From the NCBI GenBank assembly GCA_963971405.1, contig OZ020488.1, positions 46,978,888-47,042,887 on the forward strand: a stretch of DNA of 64,000 nt. The letters are read 5' to 3'. The notes below the pieces were generated by a model. That model did no database searches. It had not been told where the DNA came from and saw only the letters and a program-made list of their open reading frames with translations. Position numbers and translations under genes: made by a program. This DNA comes from Psococerastis gibbosa. Taxonomy: Eukaryota; Arthropoda; Insecta; Psocodea; Psocidae. Shown here piece by piece: positions 12,101 through 25,300 of the stretch; the stretch's first letter is position 1; each line of letters opens with the position of its first letter.

Positions 12101-15100
12101 GCTCGATACTTCAAGGCGGCGCGACCTCTGGGATGATGTCTCCCACTTGCCTACATTAGGCTTTATGGGGTGAAGTTTTAGCTTTCCAATTTATACGTAG
12201 TATAAGGAAAGCTTTCTGGTGGTCGAAATTTTCGATCCCGAGACTTCAGCGGATTTACACGTTTTGAGGTCCCAGGAACCCAAAAAAGTGGTTCTTACGA
12301 AATGTCTGTCTGTCTGTCTGGCTTTCGCTCTGTCTGTCTGTCTGTTCATCGATTTCCAGGCAAACTACTAAATCGATTTTAATGAAATTTAGCATGTAAG
12401 TTCACAAAAATCATACTTCGGAACCGTTTCTTTTTATTTTGGGCTAACTCAATTTGGGGGGGCTTTATTCTCAAACAACTCCAAAAAAACGCCTAAAAAA
12501 ATTATTTCTCAAAAATGGCTCCCAACAATTTCTTTTAAATTCACATATTATTGTAGCTCTTATTAATGTCGCTTGCCCCTTGATAGTTTGCTTCTGGGCG
12601 TAAAAAAATTAAAATAACTAAAATAACTAAAAAATAATTTTTCTGCGAAACCTTTCGATTGATAATTTCTACCTTCAGGCATGTTTAAGGTGTTAAATTG
12701 ACTAAAGAAACCGGTTGCTTTCCCAAAAAACTATTTAGTTTTGTGTTTTATTTTATTTTTATTTTTTATTTTTTTAATGATTGAAAATTCATGCTCAAAT
12801 GCATTGCGTGCCCTGCCATTATTACTGTGTGGTAATGTGTTGGTCTGACCTATCTAGAATTTTCCTCACCTCCAGTGACGTCAGGTGGACAGCCCCCCCC
12901 CCCCCTGAGATAGCCTATACGAAATTTAACCATAGGGAAATTATTTACCATTACTCATTTTTTCTATCTACTATATATGGATAAATTGGAATAAACTCGG
13001 ACCGATTCTTTTATAGGCTGTTAGGTGCGATTCTGTCCATTGGCTCTGCCATCTGCTTAATATGTGTCTAGACGCTAGTGGTAAGATTTATTCTGTCTGC
13101 GGTTGGGAGGACTGGAAGGAGGGGGGGGGGGGTTGGCTAAAGCTGTGGCTACGTCTGCACAGTCATGACTCCTGAATGGGATGGCAACCATATAACGATA
13201 ATCTTGCGATTAAGTGGGCCAATTTTGTAATTTGATGCCAGTTCCCCCTTCTTCCATACGAAGTGATAGGACACTGGGCACAGTATAAAAGGCATTGTAA
13301 GATGGCACATAGCTCTGCAGTAAAAACTGAGTTAGCGCAGGATGTAAGTGGAAAAGGAATTTTTCTTTGCTGGCTGAAACAAAGGCCGCACCAACCTCTC
13401 CTGTGTCAGATTGGTAGCTATCTGTGTAGAACTGAAGATAGGGCCGACTTGAGTATTTCGCACCCATCATGTTTATGTGTGTTTGTATGAATAGGGGTGA
13501 GATATATTGTTTTAGCTCCTAAAAGTGTTAAATCGTGCCAGGATGGATGGTTAGCAGATTTAACGATAAGTGGGGGGGGGGCATGGGTGGTCCAGTGAAT
13601 TTAGATCCATCACAGCTCGAAAGCTTCGAGGATCTTGGTTTACTTAGGTATTGGGGCTGAAGAGATGAGTCTACTGACGAGTCATATGATCTGGTGACGT
13701 TATCATGCGAGAATGGTATTTCAAGAGCAATATGACCCTGTGAATTCCGAGGGGTGGCTCATTGGCCTCCACTAATATACGCTTTAACGGGGACTAACTA
13801 GCACGGTACAAATGCATATTGCCAACCTATGAACTACCTCCAGGCTTTCTAACAAAATAGAACGGCTAAAAATATTTTTTTTTCTCGCGAAAACGGCTCC
13901 AATTATTTTCTTTAAATTCACATATTGTGGTAATTAATATTGTTAACAAAGCGCCATAGGTCGCTAGCCCCTTGATAGTTTGGTTCTCCGGGTGAAGAAA
14001 TAAAAATAACTCAAGGCATATTGACCTGCAGGCTGATCATGGCGATTTTAATTCCGGGAGTAATATATAATACCATGTGATGTGATTAATTCAATTGTTT
14101 AAAATAAATGAAAAGCAAATTCCAGAATTTTTTTATTGTGATGTTGGCAATACTTAAGAACTGAACTGAGCAAATACTCGTATAAATAGCAAATACGATA
14201 TTTAAACACAATATATCGCCCTAGAAATAAACAAGTTTTAATATTTTGAATTAATATATAAAGGATTATAAATAATTTGTCTAAATCTAAGGCAGAAAAA
14301 ATGAAGAAACACACAAAAAATATAGCTGGAGATCATTCAATTGTTTTCATAGACGCGAGTTGAATTTTCCGCGCTTGCGACGATTACCAACATCAAAAAT
14401 TAAAAAAATCTGAATTTTGCTTGCCTTTTATTTTAAACAATTGAATTAATACCATCACGTGACATGGTATTATATTAATCCCGCGATTAAAATCGCCATG
14501 ATCAGTCTGCTGTAGGTTAATTCGTTATTTTGCCAACAATTTTGGGGGGGACTACAGCCATCAATGTGGAGCCACCACCGGAACGTTACGGTTGATTCCA
14601 TAATTATTTAAATAAAAAATAAAATAAAAATATTGAACACAAGTAGAAAAATAAAAATGCAACATTATGATACGCACGAACTTGAGTCATATTATCAATG
14701 TTGATGAAAAATTGCCAAGTGGAATCGCCGCCTAATTACGAGGCAATAATAGATGTTGGAAGACTCGTATTGGTTGGTAATGGCGGAAGTAGCTTTGGAA
14801 CAGTGGGCTTTATTTCAGGAGTGGATGGCAAGATGGTCGACTACAAGTGGGGATATACGGGTGGCGCAAGCGGTGCCTGTACCTGCTCATATCCTGCCTA
14901 CTGCTGTGCTGTCTGGTCAACCTGTCCCTCACCTTGTGGGTTCTCAAAGTCATGGAATTCTCATCGGTGAGTCAATACAATTAACTAACTATACCTACCC
15001 ATCACAATATTTGAAGTAGTTGAGGTGTTACTGTCTTCATCTTCACGGAAATTGTTCGCATTGCTTGTTATGGAGTTGTTTTCTCCGATCTTGGATTATT

Positions 15101-18100
15101 ACGGTGTTGTTCATGTTTTCATCTTGATTATTGTATTATAATTTATTTCTGCAAAGTTAGGGCGTTAGGCCCATTTGTAACTCCTCATAGTTCTTCACTT
15201 CTGGGCCCTTGCAACTTTGTAACTGAACAGTTTCACGAATGGACTGCGCTGTTTCCCAAGCTGACTCGGACTTCTTGTGTTTATTTTTCCTTGACTAATG
15301 CGAGGAATTTCCATAGTCATTTTTAAATGTTTATCTTTGCAAAGCTGTTACAACTTAAAATAACTTTTTGGTGTATCGGGACGACAAAACTTGTAAATCT
15401 GTTGAAATTTAGAAATGTAAGATTTCGACCATCACAAACTTTCTTTAAACAATACTTTAGCTATAGCGTATCAATAGGAAAGCAAAATTATTAAGCTACT
15501 GAAAATATGGCTTGTAATGATGTACTCGTATAAGCACATACTGTTGTCATGGGAAATGAATTTGAAAAGACAAGGGGGATTGGTGGAATTAGGGAAGAAA
15601 CAGCGAAGAGGTGGTGGAGAGGGTGGTGTAATAATGTGCCAGACAAACAGGGTGAACGGGCCCACTTTACATATCATTTACATCCAACAACCTCAATCGC
15701 TATGTTTGCTTTATCCGCAATCCGCTCTTACCAAGCATTAAGTGCCCTATATGCAAATCAAAAAAATACACACATACCCTCTTGTTCTTAACAGGGTTTC
15801 TATACTTTATACTTTAATCAAAGAATACTTAATTGCTTACTGAGGTTGCACATGTTTCTGCATAACTTGAGAATAAATCAGTTGTAGGTATTATCATTGC
15901 TGCGACATCTGTCTGAAGAGCATGGCAGCTGCCATTTCCTTAGATGAGTTTTCCTATTCTGTGTGAAAGGTAGCGTGTGCCGATTCTAGAAAAGGCGAAA
16001 GTCTGCGTGCTGCCGCCGATTTGCTTTGAGAGCGCCCTCTAATCACAAATGCGCGGGGATCCGTCGTGTACCGTCCGGTTCACATTTTTAACGCGACAGA
16101 TGGATATCGCTGAGGAAGTGCCGCAAGTTTGCATGCATATCAAGGAATTGCCTCATTATATGCTGTAAGGTGGTAAGATCCATTACTGTGGTTACAACCC
16201 CTTCTCAGCTAGAAGTACATTAGCGCGCGTTTATTTTTTGACTGGGCTACTTCAAGTACAAGTATGCTGCACTGTCAATGTTTCCTTTTCTACCACGACC
16301 CTTTTGCCATTTTGTTACTTCTGTACTCACAACCGTAGCCTGGATTTTATTTCGGAGGGGGTCGAACCTGCTTCCACAAAACCGGATCATTATTTTGCCG
16401 CCCATACCTGTCGGTTGCACAGGCAGTTTGGGGGTCTCCCCATTCGGAATAAGTATAGTTTGAAAATATGAGGGAAAAATATTGAGTTTTTACGCATTTC
16501 GCTAGCAGTATAGCTTAAATTTTTCAAGCAAAGACACTGATATTATTGCAACCAAGGTGGGCCCCGGGGACTCCCCGGAGGAAAGTTTATCAAAATATAG
16601 ACGAGAAATATTGAGTTTCTACGCATTTCTTCAATTCTGTAAAGTGATGGCTTTACATACGAAGCTTATCGATATTACTGCGAAAAGGGTCCCCCAGCTC
16701 CCTCGGGGGATTTCGTTTTCTAGGGGAAATATCAAATAGTGGGATGTAACGCATCGAGAATCGATTGATTTCATTGCAGTTATTGCAAACTTTGGCACCG
16801 GCCGCGAATACTACTGGAGGTAGTATTCTTCGTTTTGGAACATACTTTTTCCAATGAAAATAATGATCATGTACACAGGCGTGTATTGGATTGCATTAGC
16901 CCTATGCATTTTTCGTAATTCCATTTCGGGGGGCGGAGGGTTGAACACCCAAACCCCCAACCTGCTAATGCATGTATTTCGGAGGGGGTCAAACCTGCTT
17001 CCACAAAACCTCATCATTATTTTTGCCACTCACGCCTATTGGTTACACCGGGAGGAACGGATTTTTTCAGTGTTTTAGTATGATTTCTGGCTTTTTTAGT
17101 GCACTTCATCAGACAAAAACCCCGCCTTTCTGTCTTAGACCAAAAAATGTGCATGCCATCACATAACTTTGACGGAATTTATTCCAACGATAATACGGCC
17201 GCGACATCGACCATGACTATCGGGCCTGCGTTGTTTTTCCAAAATTTATAATTTTTCTAAAATGTATGTTTTCAGTCAATTCTGAGCATTGATAGATCCC
17301 ATATCTTCATGTTCCGATAATGAACCATCCATTTTTACTCCCGGGGCGAATCCAGGGTTCTGCGCTATGTTTCAGAAACAAACCCCCTACCTTCGCCCCG
17401 GCTAACCGATTTGTCATCCAAGCACTGATTTTGAGATCTATTAAACTGATACTATACAATTTAGAAATTACTTTGCCGCATGGAATATAGTTCATAGTTC
17501 TTATGTTTGTATAATGTAATTAAGTTATAATAATTCTTAGATCATAATTATTTTTAATTGAAATAAATGGGTTGAATAAAATTAACCTAAAGCAAAATTA
17601 TTTCAAAATAACCGGTCCGAGTTTACTCGAACATGCTTTCCAATTTATCAAAATTAGTAGATAGAGAAAATGAGTAATTTCATAGTAAATAATTTTCCTA
17701 TGGTTAAATTTCCGATATCTCCGGTGGGGGGGGGGGGGGGGGTTGTCCACCTAACGTCACTGGTCGTGCCGTAAATTCTAGATAGGTCAGACCAACACAT
17801 TACCACACAGCAATACTGGCAGGTCACGCAATGCAATCAATCATTAAAAAAAAAAAAAACTTTTTTTTACAAAACTAAATACTTTATTGGGAAAGCAACC
17901 TATCCGGTTTCGTTACTCAATTTAACACCTAAAACATACCTGAAGGTAGAAATCATCGATAGAAAGGTATCGCAGAAAAATTATTTTTTAGTAATTTTTC
18001 ATTAAAATTTAGTCATTTTTATTTTTTTACCCCCAGAAGCAAACTATCAAGGGGCAAGCGACCCCCCGCATTTTATCAACATTAACAACAACTACAATAT

Positions 18101-19319
18101 ATGTGAATTTAAAAGAAATCGTTGGAGCCGTTTTGGGGAAATAATTTTTTTAGACGTTTTTTTTTTAAGTTTTTTGAAAATAAAAACCTCCCAAATTGAG
18201 TTAGCCCAAAATAAAAAAAATGGTCCCGAGGTATGATTTTTGTCAACCTACATGCCGAATTTCATCAAAATTGACAGAGTAGTTTGCCCGGAAATCGACG
18301 AACAGACAGACAGACAGACAGACATTTCGTAAAAACCACTTTTTTGGGTTCCTGGGACCCCAAAACGTGTAAATCCGTTGAAAACTCGGAATCGAAAATT
18401 TGGACCATCACAAAGCTTTCCTTATACTACGTATAAATTGGAAAGCAATAATGAAATAGCCCTTTTATTACCATTTCTATTGGCTCTCAAAATCAGTGCT
18501 TTGATGTGGGATCGACTTGCTAGGCCGAATGCAGAGTGCTCGTTTTTTTAACTTATAAAATATGTCTTGATGGACAACCAATGGAATTCTTGTTGACATT
18601 CTCAATGTTAATCTTTTCAAATCCTTGAACTTGAATGCCCACGATATTAGTTTCGCAAATGTCTACCTATTTTGAAACTAGGCTACTATTGTAAACGGAC
18701 GACTAAGTGAGTCAAGTGTTGTGATTGGAGTTAAACAAAGATTGTTGGTATATAACAGCCGCCTATTTTGCAATATACATAAAAGTAATTTGTAAACTCT
18801 CAAAACAAGTTGGACAGTATCAGCGACCCCATTCAAAGAAATCGCTTACGATATTAAATTAAATTTAAACGAGTTTCAAAGGGGAACGCTTCAAACGATT
18901 TTACAGTATACCCGGCTTTGTAGTTAAACATACAGCTTTTCTTCATTTTTAAGTATATAGGTGCGGTAACTGGTAAGCTTTTGAAGGAAACTGCTGCATA
19001 AACATCTCTTGTTCTTACGTTATTATCTCAGCAGATTTTTTTTTAATAATTAGTACCGCACCGCACGAACGGTATAACGCAGTATGATCCAGAGTTTCGT
19101 TATTATGGCAAAATTGAGGTTTGCTAAAAAATAAAACGCATAATAGGGGCCAAACTTTTCTATAGTTATATATAGGTCTGCGCAGCCGTACTCAAAGTAC
19201 CACTTTAACCGCCGACAAATCCACAATCTCAGCGGCATTGTGTCAAAATCTTCTCCAAGTGGTGTTCCCATGATAACTGTGAACCAAAACAGAGACTTAA
19301 CACCCCAAAAGGTAAATTA

Positions 19320-19368
<49 letters not shown>

Positions 19369-22300
19369 GGTAAAACCAGGTTGAGCATATTTTCCAAGAA
19401 CCACTACATTTATCAATTAGTTAAGGTACCGCGATAGATAATGTGGCTATTTCCATGGTAAATGATTGTCCTAGAGTTCAATATCGGTTGCCTCAATTTT
19501 CCCTATCTGAAAGCACTCAATTGATCGATACGACGATTGCAAAATCAGGAACGGACAATATAAATACCGTAATATAATACATGACAGTATTTATGGCAGG
19601 GTATGCAATGTATTGGGGTAACAATTATTATTCATTATTTCTTCAAAAAGTATATTTTTATTCAAAACCAAAACTTTGCCTGCGAAAGCTACCTGTTTAG
19701 TTTTGTTGCTAAAACTAAAACATACCTGAATTTAGAAGGCATCGATTAAAAGATTTCGCAGAAAAATGATTTCAATTGAATATTTCTATTTTGTTCCTCC
19801 CAGAGCCAATAAGTTATCAAGGGGCAGACGACATGCCGGGTTTACATTAATAACGGGTTTACATAAATTAATAACGGCTACATTATACAGATGTGAATTA
19901 AAAATAATAGTTGGAGCTGTTTTTTAGAAATCATGTTTTTTTTAGGTTTTAGTTTTTTGAGGGTAAAAGCCCCCGAAATTGATTTAGGCAAAAATAATAC
20001 AATATTGTCCTGAGACATGATTCTTCTGAACCTAAATAAATGCCATATTTCATCAACATCCACCGACTGACAAATTGACAAGCCGACCGACCCACAGACA
20101 TTTCGTAAAAAAACATTTTTTGTTTTTTCTGGGGCCTCAAAGCGTGAAAACTCGTTGAAATCTCGAAACTGTCGACCATCACAAAGCTTTTCTTTTACTA
20201 ACGTATAAATAGGAAAGGAAAAATCCTGAAATAGGCTAAATGCCATCAAAGTAGTGGCGAAAAGACAATGGGGTGTAGATACAGTGCAACTACTCTAATA
20301 TAAGGATGATTTAGTAACAAATTATTCTTTTATTCGGTCCAAAGTCTCCTACTGTGCTGAAGCCTGGGAGGAGCATTGAAAGTCCGTATTGACAAAATGC
20401 AGCGTATTCAATCATCTGCGATAAGATTAGTCCTTGGCTGTAGAAAAACAACAGAACTAAGACTTGAGTCTATTGATCTGTGTCTCAAAAAATGTGTGGA
20501 ATAAGATGTACCTTAAAAACCACACCCTCGTAGAAGATCATCCAATGAAGAACTGAACCCTTGTCTCGTCGATAAAGCAAATGAAATGACGCCAAGTACA
20601 CCATGTGACAGACGGCAAAGAATCCCTGCCTACCTCAGTGACAGAATATGCTGGGAAGGAAGGCTTGAGCTGTCTACAGGCCATAAAGAAGAATTGCGTC
20701 AATGTGATTTAGCCAGGCAATCATAGGGTTGATAAAAATACAATCATATATTATAACAACCATCTAAATTTTACTGGTGGATCGGCTGACGGAAATGAAA
20801 AAGTGTCTGGGTCAGGAGAGTACCATTAAATACAATATACCTACTGCAAATGCTACTTGTAATACTTGTATGGATGCACAACTAATTCTAACAATACAAC
20901 ATTTCAATGTTGTATCCTTGTATGCTATATTAATCAAGATGTCTGCATCCTGACCGATTCCAGATTAGCTCTGCATGCTCTGTCACATCTATTTCCAGGA
21001 GCTTATATCCTTCCAGATCGCTGGTACAAAAGTTAATGACCAAAGAAAACTGAATAACGATGGAGGAGATACCTGGTGACTGCGGTGTTTTTAGAAACGA
21101 AAGAGCTGATATTGTAGCTGAAATGGCATCATTTTATAAGTCCCAGTTTTCATTAACACACTGTAAAAATATTGCTGGCAGAGTTCTCCTTCAAGAATGG
21201 ATACAAAGGTGGAGAGACTCGCCCACAATACAACCTGAGCCGGCTTCAGCAGCACAATATCGTGGGTAAAGAGAGTTGCATCCTTTGTTGCCAGAGCAAG
21301 AACAAGCCACATTACCACAAATAAATACGTCCACCAATGTGCCGTGCATGTGGGCTGACTAATAAGCACATCCTCCTGCAGCCCTCAGCCCGTTGTACAC
21401 AACGGGATACATTACTCGATCAGGTTCAACATAATCATGGCGGTCTCAACAAGATCCTATCTACGTCAAGGATGTGCGCACTAGCTGCAAGACATCTGGC
21501 AGTCGGCATCACCTGAGCTGGAAGACTCGTATTAAGAAGTTAAAAGGAAGCCTAGGCGGTATCTCAGAATTTTCCAATGCAAGCATGGGTCATGTTAGGC
21601 ATCAAATGAAAGCTCTTTTTAACACCTTTCATTTGGCAACACTGACAACATTTGACCACCTGAGCGTTAGGCGCCCATTCCACCGACCGGCTAGGGCTAT
21701 TTACAAAAACAGTGACGTGGTAGCAGACATTCAAGACTTAGGCGGGGTTTCCACCGACCTCGCATTGCAGGATTGACGGAAATGTTTATTTTCCTCTATG
21801 CCTTAGTTAAAATTGATCAATGATCATACAGTAAAATCACAAACAAACAAACAAAAATTAAAAAATGGCGTCATGGGATATGTTAAGTACAAACATTTTA
21901 ATAGATTTCTATAAAAAGAAGAATTCAAATTTCCGTCAATGTCATTTGCATTCTGCAATGCGAGTTCGATGGAAACGCCACCTAAGTCTTGAATGTCTGC
22001 TACCACGTCACCGTTTTTGTAAATAGCCCTAGCCGGTCGGTGGAATGGGCACCTTAAGGTACTATGGACTCGTACGTGTGTCATCTAAAACAATTAGCTA
22101 GAAGATGAAAATATACAACACTAAATATGCTCTGCATCCAATGGGAAGGAAATGCCGTTCGCCTATTCAGCAATGGCATTTAGGGAGGGAATGGACCAGC
22201 TTTACTATACGGCACGACGGCAAATGGCCTACCACCCAAGGACGGGCGTGTGCTGATGAAGATGAAGATGTGCCATAACAAAAGGCAGTTCTAAAATCGT

Positions 22301-25300
22301 AATAATCTGAGCGTAGCATTTTGGTTTTTTACTTAATATTTAGGACATTATAAATCGTACCTTGAATGATCTTGAAGGATTTAAACTGTGCAAATTTAGG
22401 TGTACTAGAAATTAGCTTTCATTTAAGGTATCATAATCCATAATCGCAGTAAAGACACAAAAGTTGTTAATTAATATTGCCTTAAATTTTCAGTGTAGGT
22501 ACCTTAAAGCTCAGGCACACAAGTGATGTGTCAAATGAAGGTGTTGAAAGAAATTTCATTTGATCCCTAACTCGACCCATGTTTACATGGGAAAATTCCG
22601 AGATACCGCCGACTATCTATGACCCCCCCCCCCTCCCAATGGGTTACTTTGAGTACGCCTATGCAGAGCTATAGTATGTACTGTAGAACCATAGAAACAT
22701 TTGACCATTTTTTAACGCTCCTCAATTAGTAATAACGATGTTTTGGGGGTGGTACGACTGCTCTGTATACTCGTATATGCGATGCATTGATTTAAGCTCT
22801 GTCATTATTTGCTTAAGGGTAATTGCTTGAATAGCTACAGCAGTGGCGTAAAAGAAGGGTAGCAAGTCATGCAAGCCAAAGGGGACCCATTGCAAAAAAA
22901 AATTGTAGGGGCCCCACTGCTCAGTCTTCGCAAAAATCACTAACCTTGGCAATAACTTGTTACAGCATAGCTTATTATTGTTAATGTTACTATTGTTAGT
23001 TTAAAAAAAAGGTTTTTACTGCTAGGTTTCCTTATTGCGACCTGAGCACTCTTGTATTGGAGTTTTATTTGTTATAGATGACAGTACAGCACACTCCATT
23101 TATCTTACGTTACTGACTTGGAATAAACTCTTGAGAGCTTTGCTTGAAAATACAAAAGGGTTTCATTTTTGCGCGAGACATAATTACTTAGTCGTTTAAC
23201 GAGGTCTCACTCTGTGTTGGGTGATTACTATTCACGTGCCGGTTTTAATGATCTCCGCGGATAAGAAAGGCTTTGACGCGCAATGCGAATTTAGTGTCGC
23301 TAGAGCAATCTTTGAGACGAGTCTGCTTATTGTTTTCTATCCCACCGTTTCCATTCTTCACTTTATATTTGCCTCCTATAATAAGACCCAAGGTGCGCGT
23401 TTTTTAAATTGCATTTACGTACAAATAAACGTTAATTACTCTATAATAATAATAATAATAATAAACGTCTTATATTTACGGGGCGAGACTTAAGACTAGA
23501 AAGTCTTTTTCTGCCTAACCCACGTCCAAAAACAATACAATTTACAAAATACATAGGCTTAACGTAAACAATCTTATTCTAACAATGCATAAAAAGAACT
23601 TATTCTAAAGTAACGTGACGCAAAAAAAAAACACATACAGTAAATATCTAGACAGTATTCTTATTCTAAACCTATTCTGTTCCTAGTAATTTTTTCAGTA
23701 ACTGGCTTTTGAACCCACGAATCTTTGGCTGGGATCTAATTTCCTTACCTAGGGAGTTCCACTGGCGGCAGACATTTACAAAAAAAGAACTACCATATAA
23801 AGCTGTGTTATGTCGGGGTATTCGCAATACAAGTCCATTTCTATGGGAATTCAATGGCTTTAGGCGGTCATATAGATATGGAGGAGCTGCACTGTTCAAA
23901 ACCTTATATACTAATAATAGTGAGTGGAAAGTTCTTCTTTCACCTAATTTCAGCCACTGAGCCCTGCGGTAGAATGGGGTTATGTGATCCCGCCGTTTCA
24001 CATTGTAAATGAACCGCATGCATGAGTTCTGCGCATATTGGAGGCGCCTAGCATCGACTTCATTACAACTACTGTAAATCAAATCAACATAGTCAAATAT
24101 AGGAAATATTAATGATTGGATCAGATTTCGCTTTATAGCAACAGGAAGTAAAAATTTTAGGCGCTGCAGGGCGTGTAAGGAGTAAAAAACCTTTTTACTC
24201 ACTCTTTTGGTATGATCATGCCAAGTAAGACCCTGGTCAATGTAGAGGCCAAGATTTTTAATGGCTTGCTCTTCGTAGGGGATATTTCTACAACCTATTA
24301 TAATCGGAGGTGGGGCACTTTTCATAATTCTGGACACAAGCTTTCTGGAGCCAAGGATTATTGACTGGCACTTATTTGGGTTTATCATTAGAAAATTACT
24401 GCCACACCAACCCTCCACATTCTTTAGATCGTTATTGACTTTATCCGCTGTAGCAACAAAGTTGAACTGATTCGTATGCGCGTAGAGCTGCAGATCATCT
24501 GCATAAAAATGGTATCTACAGTATTTCAGACTCGACGCTAAATCTGACACATAAATTGAAAAGAGGAGAGGACCAAGGACAGAGCCTTGAGGCACTCCCG
24601 AGCGAATAGGGGAGGCTGCCGATAGTTTTTCGCCAATTTTTACAATCTGTACTCTACCACTGAGATATGATTTTGCCCATGCAATAGCGTCCGACGAAAA
24701 ATTCAAGGCTGATAGACGAACCAGTAGAACATCATGGTTAACGCTGTCAAAGGCTTTACTTTTATCCAGTAATGTCATAATGGTGACCATCCCGCCATCG
24801 GCTGCAATAGTTATATCATCCATCACATTTAATAACGCTGTTGTGGTACTGCAACCTGCACGAAAACCAGATTGGAAGTTGTCAGTCAAGCTGTTGAATT
24901 TTAGGTACTCACTCATTTGCGAATGAACTATTTTTTCTAGAGCTCTTTTCTCTAATAAGCTTGTAGTAATGTATCTGTTGTGGATATATCGGATGTAAAC
25001 GGCAACTAAACTAAATAGTGAGACACAGTACCCCCTTTCCTGTGGCCAATTTTCATTTAGACAAGGCATTTAGGCTACAAGACGGATCCATTGTCTTTTA
25101 CATGGTCTACGAAAAAAATTAAAATTTCCTCATACAACGCTCAACGCACCCTCTTATTAAAATCATTAATAATTCATTAATTGATTTACCCTCACCGTCT
25201 AATATTTCTACAATATGAAATTTCGGTTCCCTTTTAGGCCTATGTTTAAGCATCCAACTAATTACAGGTATCCGATCCAGAGCGTAGTTGGCTGGAAAAA

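Larger units (their letters stand above)
8122..12180. other. Intron 1 sequence with no gene recognised
   Basis: Besides the listed repeats it holds two ends of another small G-rich element (8788 and 10880-10910, sharing 'cgtcgcgagg') and a 160-codon open frame (10960-11442) without recognisable family or splice context. Confidence 0.4.

Noticed and set aside
14698-15019. Two open frames overlapping sarcoglycan exon 2
   Set aside because: The sarcoglycan reading is in the third phase, between clear splice sites. The longer frames are chance.
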